Source of the DNA: Anaerosinus sp.
GTDB taxonomy: Bacteria > Bacillota > Negativicutes > JARBTT01
Direction of reading: 5' to 3'
Assembly (NCBI GenBank): GCA_029240055.1
Contig: JARBTT010000003.1
Span: 1-53,801 of the forward strand
DNA: 53,801 bases
The notes beneath the pieces were generated by a model, which saw nothing but the letters and a program-made list of their open reading frames with translations, had not been told where the DNA came from and did no database searches. The translations under genes and the position numbers were made by a program. Position 1 is the stretch's first letter. Every line of letters begins with the position of its first letter. Positions 42,411 through 52,424 of this stretch are shown in pieces.

Positions 42411-43413
42411 GATGCGTGGCTTTCTCATGGTGCTTTGTATTGCCGTTTTGCTCCTGCATACAGGTTGTACAAAAGAAGCTGCTGTAGATTTAGAAAATAG
42501 TGTACCTGGATACCCCATTGTCGTAAATAATTACGATAGTGAAGGTAGAGAAGCTAGTTATTCCTATCAAAGACCGCCACAGAAAGTTTTGAGTACATAT
42601 CCTGGGGCGACAGAACTATTGCTTTCACTGGGGTTAGATGCAAATATCATGGCGACAGTGGCGCCTTATGGCGCGCCACCAGAGGAACTTGGTAAACGTT
42701 ATGATGCACTATCCATTTTACAGGCGGCGTTCATTCCTTCGCAGGAAGAAATATTTGCGATGCAGCCAGATTTTATCATTGGTTGGGCGCATAATTTCAG
42801 TGCGAGTGAAATGGGGGAAGTGCATAATTGGCAGGAACGTCATATCGGTACTTATGTTGTACCAGGCACATTGCAGCATATACAGCCGACTATTGAAAAT
42901 TCGGTATATCCATTCATTGCAGATATCGGAAAAATATTTGGAATTGAAAAAAAGGCGCAAGCTTATATTGATGCGTGCCGTAGTGAAGTCACTATAATAC
43001 GTCAAAAGATCGGTACAGTGGAAAAACGCAAAAAAGTCATCATATTACAAGAGCATGGAAAAAGTACATATTCACTATATGGCAATCGTTATATCATTGA
43101 TGATATTGTGCAAAAAGCTGGTGGAGAAAATCTGGTGCAAGAACAAACATCGTTTGTTGGCCCAGAGCGTGTTTTAGGTTATGATCCAGATTATGTAATT
43201 TATGTTTCATATAGTTTGGAACCGGGGAAAAATCTTAGTGATGCAGAGGTTAAGGAAAAATTGCAAGGCAACCCTGAGTTTCATTCGATGAAAGCCGTGA
43301 CGGAAGGTAGGATTATTAATGTTCCATTTAATGATGTAAATAATTGTAATGAACGTGTGATAGAAGCAATGAAAAAAATTGCACAGGGGTTATATCCAGA
43401 TAAATTTTTATAA
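42400..43413 (+). CDS. Periplasmic-binding lipoprotein (iron-siderophore type)
   Basis: 337 aa; lipobox LLLHTGC; PPQKVLSTYPGATELLLSLGL; overlaps ATPase gene end. Confidence 0.93.
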   Translation: MQAKMRGFLMVLCIAVLLLHTGCTKEAAVDLENSVPGYPIVVNNYDSEGREASYSYQRPPQKVLSTYPGATELLLSLGLDANIMATVAPYGAPPEELGKRYDALSILQAAFIPSQEEIFAMQPDFIIGWAHNFSASEMGEVHNWQERHIGTYVVPGTLQHIQPTIENSVYPFIADIGKIFGIEKKAQAYIDACRSEVTIIRQKIGTVEKRKKVIILQEHGKSTYSLYGNRYIIDDIVQKAGGENLVQEQTSFVGPERVLGYDPDYVIYVSYSLEPGKNLSDAEVKEKLQGNPEFHSMKAVTEGRIINVPFNDVNNCNERVIEAMKKIAQGLYPDKFL

Positions 43414-43435
43414 AATAGCATAAAAGGGGTAAAAA

Positions 43436-45352
43436 ATGAAAAAAAGAAGACAAGTAATAGTAGCAGGTGTGATTTGTGGTGCAGTATCCCTAGGAATGGT
43501 TAGCTCTATTGGCTATGCAGCAGGAACAGAGGATTTCACGTTAGACGAATATGTCGTTACGGCAAATCGTATGAAAGTAAAAGCAAATGAAGTTGCAGCT
43601 GATGTGACTGTTATCAATCAAGACACTCTAGAAAAGGGAAACTATAGTACTATATCTGATGCATTACGTGATAATAATATCAATGTAGCGGTGACGGGGT
43701 TTGCATCTTATCCAGTCATTAATGGAGATAGTCGCGTTTTGGTATTGGTGAATGGTCGAAAAATGAATTGGTCACATTTAGTCGTTAGTGGTGATGACAA
43801 TGCGATTAATATTGACAGTTTACCAGTAAAAAATATCGAGCGTATTGAAATCGTACGCGGTCCGAATACGGCGCTTTATGGTAGCGATGCTGTTGCTGGT
43901 GTTATCAATATTATTACAAAGAAACCTGAAAAAGGTCAATCGACAACAGTTACAACAGAAGCTGGCTCATGGGGTGCATGGCGGACAGCGATGACAACCG
44001 AAGGCGGCGACAAAGATTTACGTTATAGTTTCACGTATGATAAACAAAAACGCGATAATTATGATTATAGAACGGCAAGTGGTAAGAAAAATGAATTTCC
44101 TGATAGCAGTTACGATAAAGAATATGAAAGCTTGCGCTTAGATAAACCAGTTGGTGACGATACGTTATCTTTTGAATTAGGACGTTCGCAGCAAAATAAT
44201 GGCTATGGTATTTATTTAACTGATCCAGAAGCCGGTAAAGTGTATGGCTCGGGAATGAAAATCAAAACAACAGATTTGAATATGGCGCTGACCTATACTT
44301 GGGATGCGGCTGATACAGCAGGCACGGGTGATTATGTCAGAGTATATCGTAACAGTCAAAAAGCTGATTCACCATTTGCTGGTACACCATATGAACACGA
44401 TTTGACAAACTGGGGCTTACAAATGCAAAAAGGCTGGCAATTAGATGAGAAAAATTCATTAGTGGGCGGCTTTGAATACCTCAATGAAAAAATTGATGAA
44501 GAAAATGATGGGGTAGGGTTTAATCGCACTGCCAATACAAAGTCTCTTTATGCAGAGGATCATTGGCAGCTTGAAGATGGCTGGTCGATGAATCTTGGTA
44601 CACGCTACGAAAATCATAGCGATTTCGGTGGCGATGTGACATCTCATGTATCTTTAAATAAAGAAATTTCGAATAAAACGAATGCATATTTATCTTGGGG
44701 ACAAGCAGTAAATAATCCGACGTTAAAACAACGTTATGCAAATTCGCCATATTGGCTTGGCAACCCAAACTTGAAACAAGAAAAATCCAATACGGTAACG
44801 CTAGGGATAAATTCACAGCTTGATGAAAAAACCAATGTACAAGCCAGTATCTATCAAAGTAAAGTCAATAATGCTTTGGATTGGATTTGGGATACTTCTA
44901 TTTCAAAAACTGTCTACTATAATGTCAACAGCGAAAAACGCCGTGGTCTTGAACTCACTGCAACGCGTAAACTTTCCGACCAATGGAGTATCAATGCAGG
45001 GTATTCCTATTCGAAAATCGAAAAAGCAGACGCTGATGAAGCCTATGCAAACTATATCTATAACAGTCGTCCTAATGGCTATCAACTTGGGGTATCTTAC
45101 AAACAAGATAAATGGGATGGCGGTTTAACAGCACAAGAAGTGACTGGACGTAGCACAACTGCATATACTGATAGTTCATATGTAACACTTGATTTAAATC
45201 TAAATTATCACTTCAATAATGATTTAAAAGCATATTTTAAAGGCTACAACCTTACTGATGAAGGTTACGAAATCTTAAGTTCTTCGGTAGGTAGAGGTGC
45301 CTATGCTATGCCAGGGCGTTACTTTGTGTTTGGTTTAGAAGCAAAATTATAA
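43436..45352 (+). CDS. TonB-dependent outer-membrane receptor
   Basis: 638 aa; signal peptide; DEYVVTANRM TonB-box-like start; plug motifs IERIEIVRGPNTALYGSDAVAGVINIITKKP. Confidence 0.96.
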   Translation: MKKRRQVIVAGVICGAVSLGMVSSIGYAAGTEDFTLDEYVVTANRMKVKANEVAADVTVINQDTLEKGNYSTISDALRDNNINVAVTGFASYPVINGDSRVLVLVNGRKMNWSHLVVSGDDNAINIDSLPVKNIERIEIVRGPNTALYGSDAVAGVINIITKKPEKGQSTTVTTEAGSWGAWRTAMTTEGGDKDLRYSFTYDKQKRDNYDYRTASGKKNEFPDSSYDKEYESLRLDKPVGDDTLSFELGRSQQNNGYGIYLTDPEAGKVYGSGMKIKTTDLNMALTYTWDAADTAGTGDYVRVYRNSQKADSPFAGTPYEHDLTNWGLQMQKGWQLDEKNSLVGGFEYLNEKIDEENDGVGFNRTANTKSLYAEDHWQLEDGWSMNLGTRYENHSDFGGDVTSHVSLNKEISNKTNAYLSWGQAVNNPTLKQRYANSPYWLGNPNLKQEKSNTVTLGINSQLDEKTNVQASIYQSKVNNALDWIWDTSISKTVYYNVNSEKRRGLELTATRKLSDQWSINAGYSYSKIEKADADEAYANYIYNSRPNGYQLGVSYKQDKWDGGLTAQEVTGRSTTAYTDSSYVTLDLNLNYHFNNDLKAYFKGYNLTDEGYEILSSSVGRGAYAMPGRYFVFGLEAKL

Positions 45353-45401
45353 GAAGTATTCTAAGAAAAGTAAAATAATGATAAACTTTGTATAAGTTTA
45401 T

Positions 45402-45450
45402 AAAGAAACGGTAAAATGTAGCTATCATAGTGACGTTTTACCGTTTCTTT
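45402..45450 (+). terminator. Rho-independent terminator after the receptor gene
   Basis: AAAGAAACGGTAAAA / TTTTACCGTTTCTTT, 15-bp stem. Confidence 0.85.
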
Positions 45451-45512
45451 TAATCAACATAATACCCTTAGAAAGCAATAGTCAAATCATGAAATAAATG
45501 CTATAATAAAAG

Positions 45513-45596
45513 GGTATTGCGACGATGCCGTAGAATATTTCATTTAGTTATTTCGTACACTAAATGAAGTTCTAATAGGATTAGTCTTTTTTTTTT
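45513..45596 (+). ncRNA. Candidate short RNA or attenuated leader upstream of argC
   Basis: TATAAT at 45502-45507; stems GGTAT/ATGCC, TTCATTTAGT/ACTAAATGAA, CTAAT/ATTAG followed by T10. Confidence 0.4.
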
Positions 45597-45634
45597 GTAA
45601 ATATAAAAAAATTAACAAACATACACAAAAACTC

Positions 45635-45664
45635 TTGCAAGTTTATGCATAAGTGATGTATAAT
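45635..45664 (+). promoter_or_regulatory. Promoter of the arg operon
   Basis: TTGCAA (45635-45640), 18-bp spacer, TATAAT (45659-45664). Confidence 0.65.
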
Positions 45665-45708
45665 TATAAGCATATTAAGAGTAGCTGTTTTGATGAGGAG
45701 GTATTACC

Positions 45709-46743
45709 GTGAGAGTTAGTGTTATTGGGGCAACTGGATATGCAGGTGTGGAACTACTCAGATTACTAAAAAACCATCCAGAAGCAGAAGTTGTACATAT
45801 TACATCGGAAAGTCAGGCAGGTAAGCCGATTAATGAGATATATACACATTTAAATGGTCTTTATGAACAAGAATTAATCAGTATGAAAGAAATTGATACC
45901 ATTGCCAACGATAGTGATGTCGTTTTTATCGGCTTGCCACATGGTCATGCGATGGCGGTTGGTAAAGCCTTAGTAGGTAAAAATGTAAAAATTATCGATT
46001 TAGGTGCTGATTATCGCTTTACTGATACTAGTGTCTATGAACAATGGTACAAAGTAGAACATACTCATAAAGATGCACAAAGAGTGTATGGACTTGCGGA
46101 ACTTTATCGTGATCAAATCAAAACGGCGACCATTGTTGGCAATGCTGGTTGTTATACGACAGCAAGTATTTTAGCCTTGGCACCACTGGCGAAAAAGGGT
46201 CTTATTGAGTTGAATACGGTTGTGGTTGATGCAAAATCAGGCATTTCTGGTGCTGGTCGTAGCGCGAGTTTAAATACACATTTTGCAGAAATGTACGATA
46301 ACTTAAAAGCTTATAATGTTGGTGGACATCGCCATACACCAGAAATTGAACAAGCCTTGTCTGAGTTCTCTGGTGAAGAGGTTGTGATTAGTTTTACGCC
46401 ACATTTGATTCCAATGTCACGTGGGATTCTGAGTACTTGCTATGCAAACTTGAAAAAGGGTGTAACGGCAGAAGCGGTCGATGCTGCGTATCAAGAGCTT
46501 TACAAGGATGAATATTTTGTTCGCTTACTTGGCCGCGGTGCGTATCCACAAACGAAAAATACGCGTGGATCGAACTTCTGTGATCTTGGCTGGCATATTG
46601 ATGAACGCGTTGGGCGGGTTGTTGTTCTTTCCGCAATTGATAACTTAGTAAAAGGGGCAGCTGGGCAAGCCATCCAAAACTTTAATATCGTATGTGGTTT
46701 TGAGGAAACAACAGGGTTAACCAATGTACCTGTATATCCTTGA
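45709..46743 (+). CDS. argC: N-acetyl-gamma-glutamyl-phosphate reductase
   Basis: 344 aa, GTG start; VIGATGYAGVELLRLL; GNAGCYTTASILALAPL. Confidence 0.98.
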   Translation: MRVSVIGATGYAGVELLRLLKNHPEAEVVHITSESQAGKPINEIYTHLNGLYEQELISMKEIDTIANDSDVVFIGLPHGHAMAVGKALVGKNVKIIDLGADYRFTDTSVYEQWYKVEHTHKDAQRVYGLAELYRDQIKTATIVGNAGCYTTASILALAPLAKKGLIELNTVVVDAKSGISGAGRSASLNTHFAEMYDNLKAYNVGGHRHTPEIEQALSEFSGEEVVISFTPHLIPMSRGILSTCYANLKKGVTAEAVDAAYQELYKDEYFVRLLGRGAYPQTKNTRGSNFCDLGWHIDERVGRVVVLSAIDNLVKGAAGQAIQNFNIVCGFEETTGLTNVPVYP

Positions 46744-46797
46744 TGATTGTATAAAATAGAAGATAAAAGATGATTTAAAATAAATGGGGGTATTCTC

Positions 46798-48003
46798 GTG
46801 TTTAAAGAAAACAATGCAGGTGTTACACTTGCAAAAGGATTTAAAGCTAGTGGTATTAAAGCTGGCGTGAAAAAAAGTGGTAAAGATGATATGGCTGTTA
46901 TCTTTACAGAAAAAGCAGCAACGGTCGCAGGGACGTTTACGACAAATTTAGTGGCTGCAGCACCAGTTTTTGTTTCTAAAGATGTCGTGAAAAAAGGAAC
47001 GGCTCATGCAATTGTAGTCAACGCTGGCTGTGCCAATGCTTGTACTGGCGAACAAGGCATGAAAGATGCGAAAGCAATGGCTGCCTTGACAGCAAAAGAA
47101 CTTGGGATCGATGCAAGTGATGTATTTGTTGCTTCTACTGGAATCATTGGGCAAACTTTACCAATGGATAAAATTGAAGCTGGGATTAAATTAGCAGTAG
47201 CAGCGCTGAATGAAAATGGTAGTGATGCTGCAAGTAAAGCAATCGTAACGACAGATACTTATCAAAAAGCGGGTTCATTTAGCTTTGAACTTGGCGGAAA
47301 AACAGTAAGTATTGGTGGTATTGCTAAAGGTTCAGGAATGATTCATCCGAATATGGCAACGATGCTTTGCTTCATCACAACGGATGCAGCTATCAGTCAT
47401 GATTTATTACAAAAAGCACTTTCAAAATGCGTTGGTATTTCGTTCAATATGGTTTCTGTCGATGGTGATACGAGTACGAACGATATGGTGCTTGTTCTTG
47501 CCAATGGCATGGCTGAAAATGCGATGATTACGGAAGAAAATGCTGACTATGAAAAATTCGTAGCAGCACTAGAAAAAGTTTGCGTTGGTCTTGCACAATT
47601 GGTTGCGCGTGATGGTGAAGGCGCAACGAAATTCTTAGAAGTGAATGTAACCGGGGCAACGAGCTTTGAAGATGCAAAGAAAGTTGCGATGAGCGTTGCT
47701 AAATCACCACTTGTAAAAACAGCTTTCTTTGGTCAAGATGCAAATTGGGGCAGAATTATCTGCGCAGTTGGTTATGCTGGTGCGCAAATGGTTCCTGAAA
47801 AAACAATCGTGTCATTAAATGAGGTTGTTGTCTTTGACAAAGGAATGGGCGCAGCTTACGATGAAGAAGCGCTAAAAGCAATCATGGAAGAACATGATAT
47901 TACCGTGAATATTAACCTAGGTTTAGGTGAAGATAAAGCGACGGTTTGGACTTGTGATTTATCCTATGAATACGTGAAAATCAATGGTGAATATCACACC
48001 TGA
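46798..48003 (+). CDS. argJ: Glutamate N-acetyltransferase / amino-acid N-acetyltransferase
   Basis: 401 aa; KGSGMIHPNMATMLCFITTDAAI (ATM autocleavage motif). Confidence 0.98.
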   Translation: MFKENNAGVTLAKGFKASGIKAGVKKSGKDDMAVIFTEKAATVAGTFTTNLVAAAPVFVSKDVVKKGTAHAIVVNAGCANACTGEQGMKDAKAMAALTAKELGIDASDVFVASTGIIGQTLPMDKIEAGIKLAVAALNENGSDAASKAIVTTDTYQKAGSFSFELGGKTVSIGGIAKGSGMIHPNMATMLCFITTDAAISHDLLQKALSKCVGISFNMVSVDGDTSTNDMVLVLANGMAENAMITEENADYEKFVAALEKVCVGLAQLVARDGEGATKFLEVNVTGATSFEDAKKVAMSVAKSPLVKTAFFGQDANWGRIICAVGYAGAQMVPEKTIVSLNEVVVFDKGMGAAYDEEALKAIMEEHDITVNINLGLGEDKATVWTCDLSYEYVKINGEYHT

Positions 48004-48082
48004 TGACTAGTTTATAGAAGACAATAGGACTGTTACAAAGCATTTTGTAGCAGTCTTCATTGATATTTTGGAGGTTATGTCG

Positions 48083-48970
48083 ATGAGTTTTACGCCGGCT
48101 GATAAAGCGAGCATATTGGTAGAAGCACTGCCTTATATACAAGAATTTTATGGCAAAACGATTGTAATAAAATACGGCGGTAATGCTATGGTTAGTCACG
48201 AATTAAAAGAGCAAGTAATTCAAGATATCGTGCTGATGAAATACGTTGGGATGCGACCAGTCGTAGTCCATGGTGGCGGCCCTGATATTACAAGCTTCTT
48301 GAAAAAGATTGGCAAGCAGAGTGAATTTGTTAGTGGTCTGCGAGTTACTGATAAAGAAACCGCGGAATTGGCTGAAATGGTGCTCGTTGGTAAGATCAAT
48401 ACAGAAATCGTGAGTCTGCTCAACCATGCTGGTGTGAAAGCTGTCGGTTTAAGTGGTAAAGATGCAGAACTAATCAAAGCCAAGAAAAAATATGCTGTTG
48501 TTCATGAAAATGGTACAACCCGCACTGTTGATATTGGTTTTGTTGGTGAGGTTACGAAGATTAATACCAATATTTTAAATGATTTATTAGATAAAGATTA
48601 TATTCCAGTCATCGCGCCAATCGGTGTTGGTCAAAATAATGAAAGTTTCAATATCAATGCTGACTATGTTGCAGCAGAAGTTGCTGGGGCGTTAAAAGCG
48701 GAAAAATTGTTACTCCTTACGGATATCGAAGGTATCTACGGCGATTATAACGATAAGAGCACGTTTATTTCGTCGTTAAAACAAGTCGATGCTCGTAAAA
48801 TGATTGAAGCTGGCACGATCGCTGGTGGGATGATTCCAAAAGTGGAAGCTTGCTTAAGTTCACTAGAGGCTGGGACAGGAAAAACTCACATCATTGATGG
48901 ACGTCAACCCCATTCCTTGATTTTAGAAGTGTTTACACCACAAGGAATTGGTACGCAAGTTGTAAAATAA
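48083..48970 (+). CDS. argB: Acetylglutamate kinase
   Basis: IVIKYGGNAM, VVVHGGGPDI; start 48083 (or 48077) fits RBS GGAGG better than 48068. Confidence 0.97.
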   Translation: MSFTPADKASILVEALPYIQEFYGKTIVIKYGGNAMVSHELKEQVIQDIVLMKYVGMRPVVVHGGGPDITSFLKKIGKQSEFVSGLRVTDKETAELAEMVLVGKINTEIVSLLNHAGVKAVGLSGKDAELIKAKKKYAVVHENGTTRTVDIGFVGEVTKINTNILNDLLDKDYIPVIAPIGVGQNNESFNINADYVAAEVAGALKAEKLLLLTDIEGIYGDYNDKSTFISSLKQVDARKMIEAGTIAGGMIPKVEACLSSLEAGTGKTHIIDGRQPHSLILEVFTPQGIGTQVVK

Positions 48971-48984
48971 GGAGGTCGTTAAAA

Positions 48985-50178
48985 ATGACAAATGAAGAAA
49001 TTTATCAAAAAGATAAAGATTACTATATGCCGGTCTTTGCGAGATACCAAATGGTAATTTCACATGGTGAAGGCCCTTATGTATATGATACAGACGGTAA
49101 TAAATATATTGATTATCTAGGTGGTATCGCTGTAAACGTATTGGGACATGCTCATCCAGCACTTGTCAAAGCGATTGCCGAGCAAGCTGGTAAAGTCGTG
49201 CATTGTTCAAATCTTTATTACACAGAAACGCAAGCGGTGCTCGCAGAAAAACTTGTAAAACTTAGTGGTCTAGGAAAAGTTTTCTTGGGCAATTCTGGTG
49301 CAGAAGCAAATGAAGGGGCAATTAAATTAGCGCGTAAATATGCGCATAATATCAGCCCAGATAAATCGGAAATAATCACAGCGTGGCATGGTTTTCACGG
49401 TCGTACGCTAGCTACATTAACCGCAACAGCGCAACCGAAATACCAAAAAGGCTTTGATCCATTGCCAGCTGATTTTAGATATGTAGACTACAATGATATT
49501 GACGCACTTGCTGCGATGATGAGCGAAAAAACTTGTGCAGTTATGCTAGAACCGATTCAAGGTGAAGGCGGTGTCCATATTCCGACAGATGATTACTTGA
49601 AAAAAGTTCGTGCGCTTTGCGATGAGCACGGTGCATTGTTAATTTTAGATGAGATTCAAACAGGGATTGGCAGAACTGGTACGATGTTTGCTTATGAACA
49701 ATTTGGTATTAAGCCAGATATCGTGACACTTGCCAAAGGCTTAGCAGGCGGGGTAGCAATCGGCGCATTTATTGCAAGCAATAAAGTGGCAGCAGTTTTC
49801 CACGCTGGTGATCATGGCTCTACATTTGGCGGTAATCCACTGGCTTGTGCAGCGGCAAATGTAACGCTAGATACGATTGAAAGCGATCATCTGCTTTCCA
49901 ACACAAAAGCAATTGGTGCATACTTAACAACAAAACTTAAAGCTTTACAGGAAAAATATCCTGCACTTATTACAGAAGTACGTGGCATGGGCTTGATCAT
50001 CGGGATGCAGCTTACTAAACCAGGTCGTCAAATCGTGAATGAATGTCTAGAGGCTGGAGCAATTATCAATTGTACAGCTGAAACTGTACTTCGTTTTGTG
50101 CCACCGCTCATTATTAATAAAGACAATGTCGATGAATTGATTACAATTTTAGATAAGATATTAGAAAAAAATCAATAA
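48985..50178 (+). CDS. argD: Acetylornithine aminotransferase
   Basis: 397 aa; LGNSGAEANEGAIKLARKYA; LILDEIQTGIGRTGTMFAYE. Confidence 0.97.
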   Translation: MTNEEIYQKDKDYYMPVFARYQMVISHGEGPYVYDTDGNKYIDYLGGIAVNVLGHAHPALVKAIAEQAGKVVHCSNLYYTETQAVLAEKLVKLSGLGKVFLGNSGAEANEGAIKLARKYAHNISPDKSEIITAWHGFHGRTLATLTATAQPKYQKGFDPLPADFRYVDYNDIDALAAMMSEKTCAVMLEPIQGEGGVHIPTDDYLKKVRALCDEHGALLILDEIQTGIGRTGTMFAYEQFGIKPDIVTLAKGLAGGVAIGAFIASNKVAAVFHAGDHGSTFGGNPLACAAANVTLDTIESDHLLSNTKAIGAYLTTKLKALQEKYPALITEVRGMGLIIGMQLTKPGRQIVNECLEAGAIINCTAETVLRFVPPLIINKDNVDELITILDKILEKNQ

Positions 50179-50232
50179 TTGTAACTTTGAACTATTTATC
50201 ATGGTATAATGGTTTCGTATGGGGGTTTTAGG

Positions 50233-51162
50233 ATGAAAGGTAGAGATTTGCTATCTATACACGATCTAACAACTGAAGAAGTGTATAAAATTTTAGATGT
50301 AGCAAAAGATTTAAAAGCAAAACAAAAAGCGGGTATTGAACATCATCTATTAAAAGGAAAAACGTTAGGCATGATTTTTCAAAAATCATCAACCCGTACG
50401 CGTTTGTCCTTTGAGGTTGGTATGTATCAATTAGGCGGCAGTGCCTTATTTTTATCTGGTCATGACTTGCAAATCGGTCGTGGTGAGCCAATTAAAGATA
50501 CAGCTAGAGTAATGTCAAGATATCTTGATGGGGTAATGATTCGTACCTTTGCTCATTCAGATGTAGAAGAATTTGCGAAGTATGCAGATATTCCAGTCAT
50601 CAATGGCTTAACGGATTTACTGCACCCTTGTCAGGTATTAACTGATTTACTTACGATACAAGAACATAAAAGCGAACAATTAAAAGGGTTAAAACTTGCT
50701 TATATTGGTGATTGTAACAACATGGTACATTCTTTAATGTATGGTTGTGCGAAGGTTGGTATGCATTTTGTTGTAGCAACGCCAAAAGGGTGTAAACCCA
50801 ATGCTGACGTGTTAGCAAACGCAGTAGAAGACGCTAAAAAAACCGGCGGTTCGATTACAGTAGTCAATGATATTTATGAAGCAGCCAAAGATGCCGACGT
50901 CCTTTATACCGATGTATGGGCTAGCATGGGGCAAGAAGAAGAGCATGAAGAACGTTGTAAGATCTTCAAAGACTATCAAATCAATAGCAAGTTGATGGAA
51001 GTCGCAGCAAAATCTGCTATCGTACTTCATTGTTTACCAGCACATCGTGGCGAAGAAATTTCCGAAGAAGTGCTTGAAAAATATCAAGATGTTATTTTTG
51101 ATGAAGCAGAAAATCGTTTGCATGTTCAAAAAGCAATTATGGCACTTACCATGTGCGAGTAA
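50233..51162 (+). CDS. argF: Ornithine carbamoyltransferase
   Basis: MKGRDLLSIHDLTTEEVYKIL; FQKSSTRTRLSFEVG; HCLPAHRGEEI. Confidence 0.97.
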   Translation: MKGRDLLSIHDLTTEEVYKILDVAKDLKAKQKAGIEHHLLKGKTLGMIFQKSSTRTRLSFEVGMYQLGGSALFLSGHDLQIGRGEPIKDTARVMSRYLDGVMIRTFAHSDVEEFAKYADIPVINGLTDLLHPCQVLTDLLTIQEHKSEQLKGLKLAYIGDCNNMVHSLMYGCAKVGMHFVVATPKGCKPNADVLANAVEDAKKTGGSITVVNDIYEAAKDADVLYTDVWASMGQEEEHEERCKIFKDYQINSKLMEVAAKSAIVLHCLPAHRGEEISEEVLEKYQDVIFDEAENRLHVQKAIMALTMCE

Positions 51163-51212
51163 TGCTAATTTGACATAAATATTTTTAATGGATATTAAGA
51201 GGAGTGGAAAAA

Positions 51213-52424
51213 ATGAGCGATATTAAAAAAGTAGTATTGGCATATTCCGGAGGACTTGATACATCAGTTATCATTCCTTGGTTAAAAGAAAATTATAATG
51301 GTTGTGAAGTTATAGCAATGTGTGCTGACATCGGGCAAGGTGATGAACTTAACGTAGTTCATGACAAAGCGCTTGCTTCTGGTGCTAGCAAAGTATATAT
51401 CGAAAATTTAACAAAACCTTTCTTAGAAGAGTATGTATGGCCAACATTGCAAGCTGGTGCAGTATATGAAGGTAAATATCTATTAGGTACTTCATTTGCT
51501 CGTCCACTCATTGCAAAAAAATTAGTAGAAATCGCTGAAAAAGAAGGCGCAGATGCAATTGCACATGGTGCAACTGGTAAAGGAAATGACCAAGTTCGTT
51601 TCGAATTAACAGTAAAAGCATTGGCTCCTCAGTTGAAAATTGTTGCGCCTTGGCGTTTATGGGATATTCGTTCCCGTGAAGATGCAATTGCCTATGCACA
51701 AAAACACAATATTCCAGTAGCAACTAGCAATAAAACCTACAGCATGGATCGTAATATCTGGCATTTAAGCCATGAAGGTTCCGATCTTGAAAATCCTTGG
51801 AATGCACCAAAAGATGAAATGTACTTAGTATCAAAAGCGCCTGAACAAGCTCCAGATAAAGCAACTTATGTAACAGTGGACTTTGAAAAAGGTATCCCAG
51901 TTGCTGTTGATGGTGTAAAAATGGATGCTGTTGCATTACTTACAAAATTAAATGAACTCGGTGCAGCAAATGGTGTTGGTATTACTGATATCGTTGAAAA
52001 CCGTCTTGTTGGGATGAAATCTCGTGGCGTATACGAAAATCCAGGCGGAGCAATCCTTTACTATGCGCACCGTGAATTAGAATACTTATGCTTAGACCGT
52101 GCGATGCTTCATTATAAAGAAGGCGTGGCGATTCGTTATGGCGAGCTCGTATATGATGGCATGTGGTTCTCACAACTTCGTGAAGCTTTAGATGCTTTTG
52201 TAAAACAAACGCAAGAAACTGTAACTGGTACAGTTCGCGTAAAACTTTACAAAGGTAACATCATGTCCGCTGGGGCAAAATCACCATATTCCTTATACAG
52301 TGAAGAATTTGTTACTTTCGAACGCGATGAAGTTTATAATCAAGCGGATGCAGAAGGCTTCATTAACTTATTTGGTCTACCACTAAAAGTTAGAGCTTTA
52401 ATGCAACAAAAAGCAGGTAAATAA
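51213..52424 (+). CDS. argG: Argininosuccinate synthase
   Basis: [37 protein letters not shown] 51213 after AGAGGAGTGG. Confidence 0.98.
   Translation: MSDIKKVVLAYSGGLDTSVIIPWLKENYNGCEVIAMCADIGQGDELNVVHDKALASGASKVYIENLTKPFLEEYVWPTLQAGAVYEGKYLLGTSFARPLIAKKLVEIAEKEGADAIAHGATGKGNDQVRFELTVKALAPQLKIVAPWRLWDIRSREDAIAYAQKHNIPVATSNKTYSMDRNIWHLSHEGSDLENPWNAPKDEMYLVSKAPEQAPDKATYVTVDFEKGIPVAVDGVKMDAVALLTKLNELGAANGVGITDIVENRLVGMKSRGVYENPGGAILYYAHRELEYLCLDRAMLHYKEGVAIRYGELVYDGMWFSQLREALDAFVKQTQETVTGTVRVKLYKGNIMSAGAKSPYSLYSEEFVTFERDEVYNQADAEGFINLFGLPLKVRALMQQKAGK

Noticed and set aside
45480-45700. T-box leader upstream of the arg operon
   Set aside because: No T-box bulge motif or specifier-loop architecture; stems are short and the terminator is upstream of the argC promoter.
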